Source: an uncultured Solirubrobacteraceae bacterium
Lineage (GTDB): Bacteria > Actinomycetota > Thermoleophilia > Solirubrobacterales > Solirubrobacteraceae
DNA: 13,759 nucleotides
Assembly (NCBI GenBank): GCA_902806215.1
Contig: CADCVT010000176.1
Location: 1 to 13,759 of the forward strand
Reading direction: 5' to 3'
In this document: one piece after another, positions 5,796 to 13,759 of the stretch
Layout of the letters: every line of letters begins with the position of its first letter
Position numbering within the stretch: position 1 is the first letter of the stretch
Notes under the pieces: generated by a model
Databases searched by the model: none
Seen by the model: the letters and a program-made list of their open reading frames with translations, nothing else
Told to the model about the DNA's origin: nothing
Made by a program: the position numbers and the translations under genes

Positions 5796-7705
5796 CGCCG
5801 ATCTGCGGGGTCGTCGGCACCGACGGACGGCCGGTCGGCGCGCGCGACCTCGCCGGGGTCATGGACGCGTTGCGCTCGCTCGGCCCGCACGGGGAAGGCA
5901 CCTGGAGCGGACGCGTCGGTCGCTCGACCGTGGCGCTCGGCGCGCGGAACGCGGCACAGCCCGTCCGCTCCGCCGACGGAGCGCTGTGCCTCGTGGCCGA
6001 TGCCACGCTCGACTGCGGCGCCGAGCTGACGGCACGCCTTCGCGCGCCGGCCGGCGCGACCGACGCCGAGCTCATCCTCGCCGCCTACGAACGATGGGGC
6101 GAGCGCTGCCTGGACACCCTGAGCGGGTCGTTCGCCTTCGCCCTCGCGGACGCCCGCCGCGGCGGTGTCCTGATCGCCCGCGATCAGATCGGCGTGCGCC
6201 CGCTGGCCGTCCACAGTCGTCGTGGCGTCGTGGCGTTCGCGACGACCGCGCTCTCGCTGTGCGCGGTCGAGGGCGTCGGTCACGAGCTCGACCGTGAGCG
6301 GGTGGGCGAGTGGCTGGCGCTGTTTCAGGAGACCGAGCGCACCTTCGTGGCCGGGGTGCAGACCTTCCCTGCCGGGCACTGCGCCTGGATCGACGAACAC
6401 GGGCCGCGGCGGCGGGAGTACTGGAGCCTCGACCCCGACCGCTACGTCGATCTCGGGTCGCCGGAGGCCTACGCCGCCGAGCTGCGGTCCGCCCTCGACT
6501 CCGCGGTCGAGCGTCGGCTCCCGGACGGCCCGGTGGGCGTGCTCCTGAGTGGCGGCCTCGACTCGACGGCCGTGGCGGCGACCGCGGCACGGTTGAGGCC
6601 CCACCACCCCATCCGGACCTACACGGCGGTGCCGCCGGCGGGATGGAGCGGCCCGACCCGTCCGGACTTCGACACCGACGAGTCGTCCGTGGTGCGCGAG
6701 GTCGGGTCGTTGTACGCGAATGTCGAGCCCAGCTTCATCGGCGGCGGGCACGCGCCGCTGCTCGCCGCGCACGACGCGGCATTCGCCGCCGGCTCGCCGC
6801 CGCCACGGAACCCCTGCAACGAGCTCTGGGTGCACGAGGCGCAGCGCCATGCCGGTGGCGACGGCGTGACCACCCTGCTCACGGGCGCGCGCGGCAACGC
6901 GTTCTTCTCGGCCGACGACCCCTTCTGGATCGCCTCGTTGCTCGCACGCTGCCGGTTCGGCGACGCCGGTCGGGAGCTTCGGACCTCGGCGTCGCCAGGC
7001 CTCGCGGCGCGCGAGCTCGTGCGGCAGCTGCTGCCACCGATCGGCCGCCGGATGCTGTGGTCCGCCCGGTCCCGCCTGGCTCCGGACCCGGGCGCCCCAC
7101 CCGGGTTCGCGGGCGCTGACCTGGTGGCGACCCTGCGACGACACGAGCGTTGGTCGGACACGCCGACGCGGCGTTCGCTGCGCACGCGGCTGCTCCGCGC
7201 GGCCGTGTGGAGCGGCTACGCCGCGGAGGTGGCGCTGGTCCGTGACACGCTGGCCGGTGTCCGCACCTCCGACCCGACCGGTGACCTGCGGCTGGTGGAG
7301 GTGTGCGCGACCCAGCCGCCGTGGGCGCGCCGCAGCGGCGGGCGGACGCGGGTCGTCGCGCGTGACGCCGTCGCCGACCGTCTGCCTCCCACGATCGCGG
7401 AACGCACGCAACGGGGCGCCCAGCTCCCGGACTGGCTCGAGCACTTCACGGCCCGGCGAGGCGAGCTCGTCGAGGAGCTCGACGCGGCCCGCGCCCATCC
7501 CCTGTCCCGCGAGCTTTTCGACCTGGACGCGCTCGGTCACGCCCTGGGCGACTGGCCGACTCCCGCGCGGCAGCGTGCGCAGGTCGACCGCACCGCGCAG
7601 GTCTACCGCTTCGAGCTGCCGCGCGCGCTGCTGATGTCCCGGTACCTGCGCTTCTTCGACGCACGCGCCGACGCCCTGCGCCGCGCTGCGCGAAGCGCTC
7701 CGTGA
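5792..7705 (+). CDS. Asparagine synthetase-like lasso macrolactam cyclase (C protein)
   Basis: A 637-residue protein with an N-terminal glutaminase-like domain (ICGVVG at 4-9, ARDQIGVRPL at 129-138) and a C-terminal synthetase domain with the ATP pyrophosphatase loop LLSGGLDSTA (251-260). A further family stretch is TTLLTGARGNAFFS, read in lasso cyclases as a T-G-x-x-G-N motif. Lasso C proteins adenylate an Asp/Glu side chain of the core and couple it to the core N-terminus; the length is typical of them. The only N-terminal Cys is Cys5, not Cys2 as in ammonia-producing glutaminases, so ammonia transfer is unlikely, in line with amide formation by the peptide amine. The GTG start overlaps the kinase stop (GTGA), giving tight coupling. 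A true asparagine synthetase is disfavoured by the neighbouring precursor, PqqD-like and kinase genes. Confidence 0.85.
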   Translation: MTPICGVVGTDGRPVGARDLAGVMDALRSLGPHGEGTWSGRVGRSTVALGARNAAQPVRSADGALCLVADATLDCGAELTARLRAPAGATDAELILAAYERWGERCLDTLSGSFAFALADARRGGVLIARDQIGVRPLAVHSRRGVVAFATTALSLCAVEGVGHELDRERVGEWLALFQETERTFVAGVQTFPAGHCAWIDEHGPRRREYWSLDPDRYVDLGSPEAYAAELRSALDSAVERRLPDGPVGVLLSGGLDSTAVAATAARLRPHHPIRTYTAVPPAGWSGPTRPDFDTDESSVVREVGSLYANVEPSFIGGGHAPLLAAHDAAFAAGSPPPRNPCNELWVHEAQRHAGGDGVTTLLTGARGNAFFSADDPFWIASLLARCRFGDAGRELRTSASPGLAARELVRQLLPPIGRRMLWSARSRLAPDPGAPPGFAGADLVATLRRHERWSDTPTRRSLRTRLLRAAVWSGYAAEVALVRDTLAGVRTSDPTGDLRLVEVCATQPPWARRSGGRTRVVARDAVADRLPPTIAERTQRGAQLPDWLEHFTARRGELVEELDAARAHPLSRELFDLDALGHALGDWPTPARQRAQVDRTAQVYRFELPRALLMSRYLRFFDARADALRRAARSAP

Positions 7706-7749
7706 GCTGAGCGAGTGGGCCGCGCGAGCGCGGTGCAATGGAGCGCGAC

Positions 7750-7766
7750 GGCGGCGACGCGCCGCC
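7750..7766. terminator. GC-rich hairpin between convergent operons
   Basis: GGCGGCG (7750-7756) pairs perfectly with CGCCGCC (7760-7766) around the loop ACG. It lies between the end of the cyclase gene (plus) and the tail of the glycolytic operon (minus), where a terminator is expected. A smaller inverted repeat, CCGCGC/GCGCGG at 7720-7733, lies just before. No U-tract is present. Confidence 0.4.
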
Positions 7767-7870
7767 TACTCGCTGCCCCCTCTGTCCGTGGTCGTGATGC
7801 TCAGGCCCCAGACGTTGACCGCGTCGATCACGTCACTGTCCTCGTCGAGGAGGAACACCTCCTCGTTCAC
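7766..7870 (-). pseudogene. Tiny ORF, probable out-of-frame second half of an SMI1/KNR4-like remnant
   Basis: A 34-codon frame from GTG 7870 to TAG, reading NEEVFLLDEDSDVIDAVNVW and then GLSITTTDRGGSE. Its GTG overlaps the TGA of the preceding tiny ORF (GTGA). Read without respect to the start, this frame continues upstream as ALLDGVNEEVF, which would follow naturally on the LPDELRQ end of the preceding ORF. I therefore prefer a one-base frameshift in a single short gene over two genuine miniature genes. Even rejoined, the product (about 70 residues) is shorter than a usual SMI1/KNR4 domain. Function unknown. Confidence 0.35.
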
Positions 7871-7977
7871 GCCGTCGAGGAGCGCTGCCGCAGCTCGTCC
7901 GGGAGCCGGCCGCCGATGCGCTCCTCCTCCGCGGCGACGTCCTCCTCGGAGTACGAGCGGGGGCGGGGACGGGTCAT
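7867..7977 (-). pseudogene. Tiny ORF, N-terminal half of a SMI1/KNR4-like fragment
   Basis: A 36-residue ORF whose ATG overlaps the gpmI stop (ATGA), so it would be translated as the last member of the glycolytic operon. It reads RPRPRSYSEEDVAAEEERI followed by GGRLPDELRQRSSTA. The pattern E-x-x-I-G-x-x-L-P-x-E-L is that of the first helix and turn of SMI1/KNR4-type domains, whose members often act as immunity or interaction proteins. The reading frame changes character at the end (RQRSSTA), and the expected continuation lies in the next frame. A small genuine peptide of unknown role is the alternative. Confidence 0.4.
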
Positions 7978-9425
7978 CCGAGCAGGGAGCGACCGGTCAT
8001 CTCCGGGGGCTGCTCGATCCCGACGAGCGCGAGGACCGTCGGTGCCACGTCGGCGAGGATGCCCTCGCCGTCGAGGGTCACCTCCTCGCTCGTGACGACG
8101 AGCGGCACGGGGTTGAGGGAGTGAGCGGTGTCGGGCGACCCGTCGTCCTCGAGCATCTCGTCGGCGTTGCCATGGTCGGCGGTGACGATGAGGACGCCGC
8201 CGCTGTCGAGTACGGTCTTCACGACGTCGCCGAGGCACGCGTCGACGGCCTCGCACGCCTTGATCGCCGCCGGGATCGACCCGGTGTGGCCGACCATGTC
8301 GGGGTTGGCGAAGTTGATGATCCCGAAGCGCGGCGCATCTTCGGTCCACGCGGCGATGAACGCGTCGGCGGCCCCGCGGGCGCTCATCTCCGGCTTGAAG
8401 TCGTAGGTCGGGACGTCACGCGGCGACGGGACGAGCTCGCGCCGCTCGCCGTCGTACGCCTCCTCCTCCCCACCGTTGAAGAAGTACGTCACGTGCGGGT
8501 ACTTCTCGGTCTCGGCGACGTGGAGCTGCTTCTCGCCGCGGCCGGCGATCACCGTCGCGAGCGTGACCGTCGGGCGTGCCGGCGGGAACGCGACCGCATA
8601 CGGCCAGCCCTCCTCGTACTCGGTGAGCGTGGTGACCATCGCGCCGCTCTCGGCCAGCGCGGTGACGATCTGCCGCATGCGGTCGGGCCGGAAGTTGAAC
8701 GTGATGACGCGGTCTTCGGGGCGGATCTTCGCCTCGTCGCCCACGGTCGTCGCGGTGATGAACTCGTCGGTCTCGTCGCGGTCGTAGGCGTCGCGCACCG
8801 CCTGTTCCCCGGACGGGGCGTGGTGCTCGGAGACTGCGTCGACGAGGAGAGCACGGGCAGTGGCCGTTCTCTCCTCACGGTTGTCTCGGTCCATGCCGAA
8901 GTAGCGCCCGAGGACGGAGCCGACCCGGGCTCCCTGCATGGCGTCCACGGTCGTGAGGAAGCCGGCTCCGGACGTCGGGCTCGTGTCGCGCCCGTCGGTG
9001 AACGCGTGGATGACGAGGTCCTCGACGCCGAGGTCACGGCCGAGCTTCACGAGCCGCTCGAGGTGCTCCATCGACGCGTGGACGCCGCCGTCGGAGACGA
9101 GGCCGACGAGGTGCACGCGCGGCGCGCCCTTCATCGCCTCGACGAGCGCCTCCTTGTCGGCGAAGTCGGACTCGTTGATGCGGACGAGGTCCTGCTTGAC
9201 GATCGCGCCGGCGCCGAGGTTGAGGTGGCCGACCTCGCTGTTGCCCATCTGCCCCGGCGGGAGGCCGACGGCCTCGCCGCAGGCGGTGAGCGTCGTGTTC
9301 GGGTACCGCGCCATGAGGTCGTCGAAGACGGGCGTGTCTGCCAGGTCGACCGCGTTGCCCGGACCGGGCGGGGCGAGGCCCCACCCGTCCAGGATCACGA
9401 GCGCGCACGCGGGGAACGTCGTCAA
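7974..9425 (-). CDS. gpmI: 2,3-Bisphosphoglycerate-independent phosphoglycerate mutase
   Basis: A 483-residue, cytoplasmic, metal-dependent (normally Mn) enzyme that interconverts 3- and 2-phosphoglycerate through a phosphoserine. The alkaline-phosphatase-type core is visible: ILDGWG with metal ligand Asp13, the phosphorylated serine Ser63 in QMGNSEVGHLNLG, DGRDTSP (144-150), FNFRPDRM (243-250), NPDMVGHTG (374-382), TADHGNADEM (415-424) and His435. It is slightly shorter than the common ~510 residues without loss of a motif. The start is a TTG whose last bases overlap the tpiA stop (TTGA). No other start lies near enough to preserve the LVILDGWG strand comfortably, and there is no clear Shine-Dalgarno, so translation probably depends on coupling to tpiA. 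It is the fourth gene of the gap-pgk-tpiA-gpmI operon. Confidence 0.95.
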   Translation of the reverse strand: MTTFPACALVILDGWGLAPPGPGNAVDLADTPVFDDLMARYPNTTLTACGEAVGLPPGQMGNSEVGHLNLGAGAIVKQDLVRINESDFADKEALVEAMKGAPRVHLVGLVSDGGVHASMEHLERLVKLGRDLGVEDLVIHAFTDGRDTSPTSGAGFLTTVDAMQGARVGSVLGRYFGMDRDNREERTATARALLVDAVSEHHAPSGEQAVRDAYDRDETDEFITATTVGDEAKIRPEDRVITFNFRPDRMRQIVTALAESGAMVTTLTEYEEGWPYAVAFPPARPTVTLATVIAGRGEKQLHVAETEKYPHVTYFFNGGEEEAYDGERRELVPSPRDVPTYDFKPEMSARGAADAFIAAWTEDAPRFGIINFANPDMVGHTGSIPAAIKACEAVDACLGDVVKTVLDSGGVLIVTADHGNADEMLEDDGSPDTAHSLNPVPLVVTSEEVTLDGEGILADVAPTVLALVGIEQPPEMTGRSLLG

Positions 9426-10168
9426 GACGTCGCTGCGTCGACGATCGCGAGGAAGTCGTCGGGCTTGAGCGACGCTCCGCCGATCAGGCCGCCGTCACAG
9501 TCGGGCAGCGCGAGCAGCTCCGCCGCGTTGTTGGGCTTCATCGAACCGCCGTAGAGCACGCGCACGCGCTGCTCGGCCTCCTTGGACCGGTCGCCGACGA
9601 GCGCGCGGACGAGCTCGCCGGCCTCCTGCGCCTGCTCGGGCGTGGCGACCTTGCCGGTGCCGATCGCCCAGATGGGCTCGTACGCGATGACGACCTCGTG
9701 GAGCCGCTCGGCCGGCACCGAGTGCAGACCCTCCTGCACCTGGTGGCGCAGCTTGCGCTCCATGTCGCCGTTCTCGCGCTCGGCCTCGGTCTCGCCGACG
9801 CACAGGATCGGGACGAGCCCGGCCTCGAGCGCCGCGGGGACCTTGCGCTGCAGCGCCTTGTCGGTCTCGCCGAACAGCTCGCGCCGCTCGGAGTGCCCGA
9901 GCACGACGCCGTCGACGCCGATCGCGTCGAGCATCGCCGCCGAGACCTCGCCCGTGTACGCGCCCGACGGCGCGTCGTGCATGGTCTGCGCGTAGACGGC
10001 CACGGATCCGGCGGCGCGCTTGGCCGCCCACAGCGACGTGAACGGCACGCACACGGCGACGTCCACGCCGTCGAAGGAGCGACCGGCGCAGGCCTCCATG
10101 AACGCCTCGGCCTCGGCGACCGTCTTGTTCATCTTCCAGTTGCCGGCGATGAACGGCATGCGGCTCAT
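9422..10168 (-). CDS. tpiA: Triosephosphate isomerase
   Basis: A 248-residue TIM barrel enzyme converting dihydroxyacetone phosphate and glyceraldehyde 3-phosphate. Catalytic residues are all present: Asn10 and Lys12 in AGNWKMNK, the electrophile His92 in LGHSERRELFGE, and the base Glu164 in AYEPIWAIGTGK. The phosphate-binding YGGSMKPNN and GGLIGGASL stretches follow near the C-terminus. The ATG at 10168 overlaps the pgk stop by four bases (ATGA), with GAGG about eight bases upstream. A second in-frame ATG three codons later (10159) is possible but less well placed. Length is normal for bacteria. Its stop overlaps the TTG of gpmI. Confidence 0.96.
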   Translation of the reverse strand: MSRMPFIAGNWKMNKTVAEAEAFMEACAGRSFDGVDVAVCVPFTSLWAAKRAAGSVAVYAQTMHDAPSGAYTGEVSAAMLDAIGVDGVVLGHSERRELFGETDKALQRKVPAALEAGLVPILCVGETEAERENGDMERKLRHQVQEGLHSVPAERLHEVVIAYEPIWAIGTGKVATPEQAQEAGELVRALVGDRSKEAEQRVRVLYGGSMKPNNAAELLALPDCDGGLIGGASLKPDDFLAIVDAATS

Positions 10169-11321
10169 CGGAGCACCTCGCTCTCGCGGAGGACCTCGAC
10201 GCCGGGCAGCGTCTTGCCCTCGATCAGCTCGAGCGCGGCGCCGCCGCCGGTCGAGAGATGCGTGACGTCGTCGGCGAAGCCGAACTGCACGAGCGCCGCG
10301 CCGCTGTCTCCACCGCCGACGACGGTCGTGCCCTTCGCGCGCGCGACCGCCTCGGCCACCGCGCGCGTGCCCTCGGCGAACGGCGCGAGCTCGAACGCCC
10401 CCATCGGTCCGTTCCAGAACACGGTGCCGGCGGTGCCGATGATCTCGCTGTAGCGCTCGACGGTCCGCGGCCCGACGTCGAGGCCCATCCAGCCCTCGGG
10501 GACGTCGACGCCGTCGAGGACCTGCGTCTCCGTGTCGGCGGAGAACGCCTTGCCCGCGACCAGGTCGACCGGGAGCACGACCTTGTCGCCGCCCTCGGCG
10601 ATGATCCGCCGCGCGGGCTCGATGCCCTCGGCCTCGCACAGCGAGGAGCCGACGTCGTGCCCGTCGCCGGCGAAGAACGGGAAGCACATCGCCCCGCCGA
10701 TCAGCACGGTGTCCGCGCGCTCGAGGAACGCCTCGAGCACGCCGAGCTTGTCGGTCACCTTCGCGCCGCCGACGATGGCGACGAGCGGGCGCTCGGGGTC
10801 CGCGAGGATCCCCTCGAGCGTCTCGACCTCGCGCTGCAGCAAGAGTCCCGCCGCACTGGGAAGGAGCTTGGCGATCGCGTGGTTCGACGCGTGCGCGCGG
10901 TGCGCGGCGCCGAAGGCGTCGTTGACGTACGCGTCGGCGAGCGCCGCGTACTGCTTGGCGAGCTCCGGGTCGTCCTCCGTCTCGCCCTCGTTGAACCGGA
11001 CGTTCTCGAGCATCACGATCCCCGCGTCCGGGACGTCGGACAGCGACTCGGCGAGGACGACCTCCTCGCCGTTGCCGAGCAGCTCCTCGAGTCGCTGCGC
11101 CACTGGCCGCAGCGAGAGCTCCGGCTCGCGGTTCTTCGGCCGCCCGAGATGCGCGGCCAGGACGAGGTCCGCGCCCTGGTTGCGCAAGTCCTCGAGCGTC
11201 GGCAGGGCGGCGCGGATCCGCGAGTCGTCGGTGATGTTCTGGTGCTCGTCCAGGGGGACGTTGAAGTCCACGCGGACGAAGACCCGATCCTCCTCCACGC
11301 TGCCGAGGTCGTCCAGCGTCC

Positions 11322-11325
<4 letters not shown>
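10165..11325 (-). CDS. pgk: Phosphoglycerate kinase
   Basis: A 386-residue two-domain kinase that transfers phosphate from 1,3-bisphosphoglycerate to ADP. Seen are VRVDFNVPLD (17-26), the substrate-binding LAAHLGRPK (56-64), MLENVRF, NDAFGAAHRAHAS, the hinge IVGGAKVTDK, FWNGPMGAFE and the nucleotide-binding GGGDSGAAL with STGGGAALE near the end. The sequence is complete and of normal length. The start is GTG at 11325, overlapping the gap stop by four bases (GTGA). The longer frame upstream is a shadow of gap. No strong Shine-Dalgarno precedes it, suggesting coupling to gap translation. Its stop overlaps the ATG of tpiA. Confidence 0.96.
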
Positions 11326-12347
<1,022 letters not shown>

Positions 12348-12357
12348 AGGTTCAGGT

Positions 12358-12363
12358 CCTCCT
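12358..12363 (-). promoter_or_regulatory. Strong Shine-Dalgarno of gap
   Basis: AGGAGG on the minus strand, with a ten-base spacer to the gap ATG. It marks the entry point of ribosomes for an operon whose other genes all start inside the preceding stop codon. Confidence 0.65.
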
Positions 12364-12571
12364 GGTCGTCTTCACGTAGAAAAGCGGGGGCTGACGATAT
12401 CCGGCCGGGGACTACCGTGGCCCTTCGATGCGCCCCACCCTCCTCGCCGGCCGAGGCGTCGGTGTCGCCGAGCCCCCTGACCGCGCTCCAGGCAGCAGTC
12501 TCGAGCCGCGGTCCTCGTGGCCGACGGGGAGAACTTCCATCACCTTGAGCGACTCGGCTCGTTGCCTTGCC
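12364..12571. other. Intergenic region upstream of the glycolytic operon
   Basis: About 200 bases that must hold the gap promoter, since the neighbouring element is on the same strand and ends at 12572. I cannot identify a convincing -35/-10 pair. A 67-codon plus-strand frame (12428-12631) crosses it but has no recognisable content and overlaps the end of the next gene. A short stretch in another plus frame at 12508-12555 reads AVLVADGENFHHLERL and looks more protein-like than its surroundings; it may be a leftover of a decayed gene. No RNA gene or repeat was seen. Confidence 0.4.
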
Positions 12572-13285
12572 CTAACCCGCGAACGGCGGCCTCAACTTGT
12601 ACCGCCGCTCGGAGCTGATGCCGATCGGTGACTGCGGAGCCCGTTTCGTCGCCGTACGGAACTCGATCAGCTTCTCGCCGCGCAGCTGATCGATCCCTCG
12701 CCTGACCGTGTCGCGGGAGATGCCGTACCACTCCGCTGCACGCTCTTGGGGGAGCAAGAACCCAGCGGGCAGCGACAAGCCGATGAGAAGCACCGCGAGG
12801 CCGGGCAGCGAGAGGCGAAGGTGCCACCCCTCGTGCCAGAACTCGTACGGGAGCTTGAAGTAGTCGAGCCCCTCGGGACTTCGGGGGTCGTGACGGTAGG
12901 TCTCTCCCGAGCCGTTGTCCGCCAGGAGGTAGGAGACGCGGCGGCCCCGTCTGTGTTCGCTCCGGATGAGCCTCTGCGACTCGAGCCACGTCAGGTTCGT
13001 GGAGAGCGACACGCGGCTGCTCTCGCTCTCCGGCAGGCCGAGTGCCGTCATCCAGACTGCGGCCGGAACCTCGACGTCGTACGGGTGCCGACTCGCAACC
13101 GCGTGCATGAGGAGATACATGTTCAAGGCCCGGTGACGACGTGCCCGCACGAACCCGGCGAGTGGGCCCGCGCCGCCTCCCCGTTGTCGCTGCTGAACGA
13201 ACGCGCGTGCGATTGGTACGAACGTCCTGCGCCCTTCGAGCAGGTCGCGAAGTACGACCGACGTGCGGTCCGGATCGACGGTCAC
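12572..13285 (-). CDS. Protein with two winged-helix-like segments, function unknown
   Basis: A 237-residue soluble protein. Residues about 71-125 look like one winged helix-turn-helix unit (VEVPAAVWMTALG, then a helix with STNLTWLESQRLI and a beta wing RRGRRVSYLLA). Residues 157-232 look like a second one: LSLPGLAVLLIGLSL, then PQERAAEWYGISRDTVRRGI as the recognition region, then LRGEKLIEF and a basic wing. Between them lies YFKLPYEFWHEGWHLRLS, a pattern I associate with uncharacterised actinobacterial HTH proteins. It is probably DNA-binding, a regulator or a replication-type protein of an accessory element. Its ATG overlaps the stop of the DUF3800-like gene upstream (ATGA), so the two form an operon. 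Base composition appears a little less GC-rich than the glycolytic genes. Confidence 0.65.
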   Translation of the reverse strand: MTVDPDRTSVVLRDLLEGRRTFVPIARAFVQQRQRGGGAGPLAGFVRARRHRALNMYLLMHAVASRHPYDVEVPAAVWMTALGLPESESSRVSLSTNLTWLESQRLIRSEHRRGRRVSYLLADNGSGETYRHDPRSPEGLDYFKLPYEFWHEGWHLRLSLPGLAVLLIGLSLPAGFLLPQERAAEWYGISRDTVRRGIDQLRGEKLIEFRTATKRAPQSPIGISSERRYKLRPPFAG

Positions 13286-13759
13286 CCGCCTCGACCCCGT
13301 CTGCCACGCCTCCGACTGGACGCCCCGAGCAACTCAACCTTGAACTTGCCTTCTTGTTCGCGGCCTGCCGGGCGGAAGCTCGGTACGCCAGCGCGCGCAA
13401 GGAGATGCTGAGCGACTCGCGCCTTCTGCGTCTCATCCCCGACGCGTCCCCGACGCAGATCGAACGCAGCAGCGCCGAGCAGCACATCGACGATCTGGAT
13501 CCCATCACTCGCGCGCGAGTCGACCCTCGAAACGGTGGCAACGGCGAGTCGTCCGGACGACTTGTTCACCTGCTCGCGCACGTCTCGCTCGAAGCGGACG
13601 CCCCTCGGAGCGCTGAGCCGGTCTGCGAGAACGCAGACGATCTCCTCGCCTACGACGACATCCGAGACTACGCGCGCTGCCAGGTCGGCGTACGCCTTAT
13701 GGGCGGGATGCTTGTGCTTGGAGTACTTGGCAGTGAGGTCGCCTCGCTGCCGGTCCGCG
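13282..13759 (-). CDS. DUF3800-like protein, C-terminal part (5' end beyond window)
   Basis: About 158 residues are visible of an open frame that enters from the right edge, so the N-terminus is missing. Readable stretches include KYSKHKHPAHKAYADLA, a VVVGEEIVCVLADRLS strand and, near the end, GIQIVDVLLGAAAFDLRRG. The last matches the C-terminal Q-x-x-D-x-L-x-G-A pattern of DUF3800 proteins, which are often found on mobile and defence-related islands and are suspected nucleases of RNase H-like fold. The diagnostic N-terminal DES(G) motif would be outside the window, so identification is provisional. The tail is Arg/Gly-rich. It is the upstream partner of the winged-helix gene with a four-base overlap. 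Confidence 0.55.
   Translation of the reverse strand, partial: ADRQRGDLTAKYSKHKHPAHKAYADLAARVVSDVVVGEEIVCVLADRLSAPRGVRFERDVREQVNKSSGRLAVATVSRVDSRASDGIQIVDVLLGAAAFDLRRGRVGDETQKARVAQHLLARAGVPSFRPAGREQEGKFKVELLGASSRRRGRRGRGG

Noticed and set aside
5792..7705. Housekeeping asparagine synthetase asnB
   Set aside because: The N-terminal Cys is not at position 2, and the gene is translationally coupled to a lasso-type kinase beside a precursor.
5246..7738. 830-codon minus-strand open frame over the kinase and cyclase
   Set aside because: It is antisense to two genes with clear catalytic motifs and has no recognisable domain or sensible composition.
12428..12631. 67-codon plus-strand ORF upstream of gap
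   Set aside because: It shows no domain, is rich in Pro/Arg/Ser, and overlaps the end of the winged-helix gene on the other strand.

Overview
The window is high-GC DNA with densely packed, often overlapping genes. Protein content and style suggest an actinobacterium, probably of the Thermoleophilia/Solirubrobacterales type. That placement is inferred from gene content and composition; there is no rRNA or other phylogenetic marker here.

Layout. (1) Positions 1-2735, all minus strand: a lipoprotein, a DoxX-like membrane protein, a Tat-exported helical protein, a clan-A-type glycoside hydrolase, and the N-terminus of a transketolase/pyruvate dehydrogenase E1-like enzyme that runs off the left edge. 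The last three genes touch or overlap. (2) 2824-3801, plus strand: an uncharacterised protein resembling the DUF6929 family. (3) 3818-7705: a compact lasso-peptide-type RiPP locus in two divergent arms. The minus arm holds a 50-residue precursor, a 2-oxoglutarate/Fe(II) oxygenase and a PqqD-like recognition protein. The plus arm holds an HPr-kinase-like protein and an asparagine-synthetase-like cyclase. (4) 7766-12347, minus strand: gap-pgk-tpiA-gpmI, lower glycolysis as one operon in which each gene overlaps the next by four bases, followed by two tiny ORFs that look like a frameshifted SMI1/KNR4-type remnant. (5) 12572-13759, minus strand: a protein with two winged-helix-like segments and, overlapping it, the C-terminal part of a DUF3800-like protein. 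This pair is unrelated to glycolysis and looks like accessory DNA.

The main discovery is in region 3. The precursor is a GTG-started small gene at 4748-4900 with a good Shine-Dalgarno. It carries the lasso leader pattern (aromatic-x-x-P-x-L-x-x-x-G-x-F-x-x-x-T) and a short putative core ending in serine. The inferred scheme is: the PqqD-like protein binds the leader; the ATP-dependent cyclase closes an amide ring, plausibly onto Asp8 of a 13-residue core; the kinase phosphorylates the C-terminal Ser, as in paeninodin-type lasso peptides; and the oxygenase hydroxylates a residue. No transglutaminase-like leader peptidase (B/B2) and no ABC exporter is visible, so maturation must borrow these functions or differ from the canonical route. 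The predicted tail of only five residues, without a bulky aromatic plug, is also unusual.
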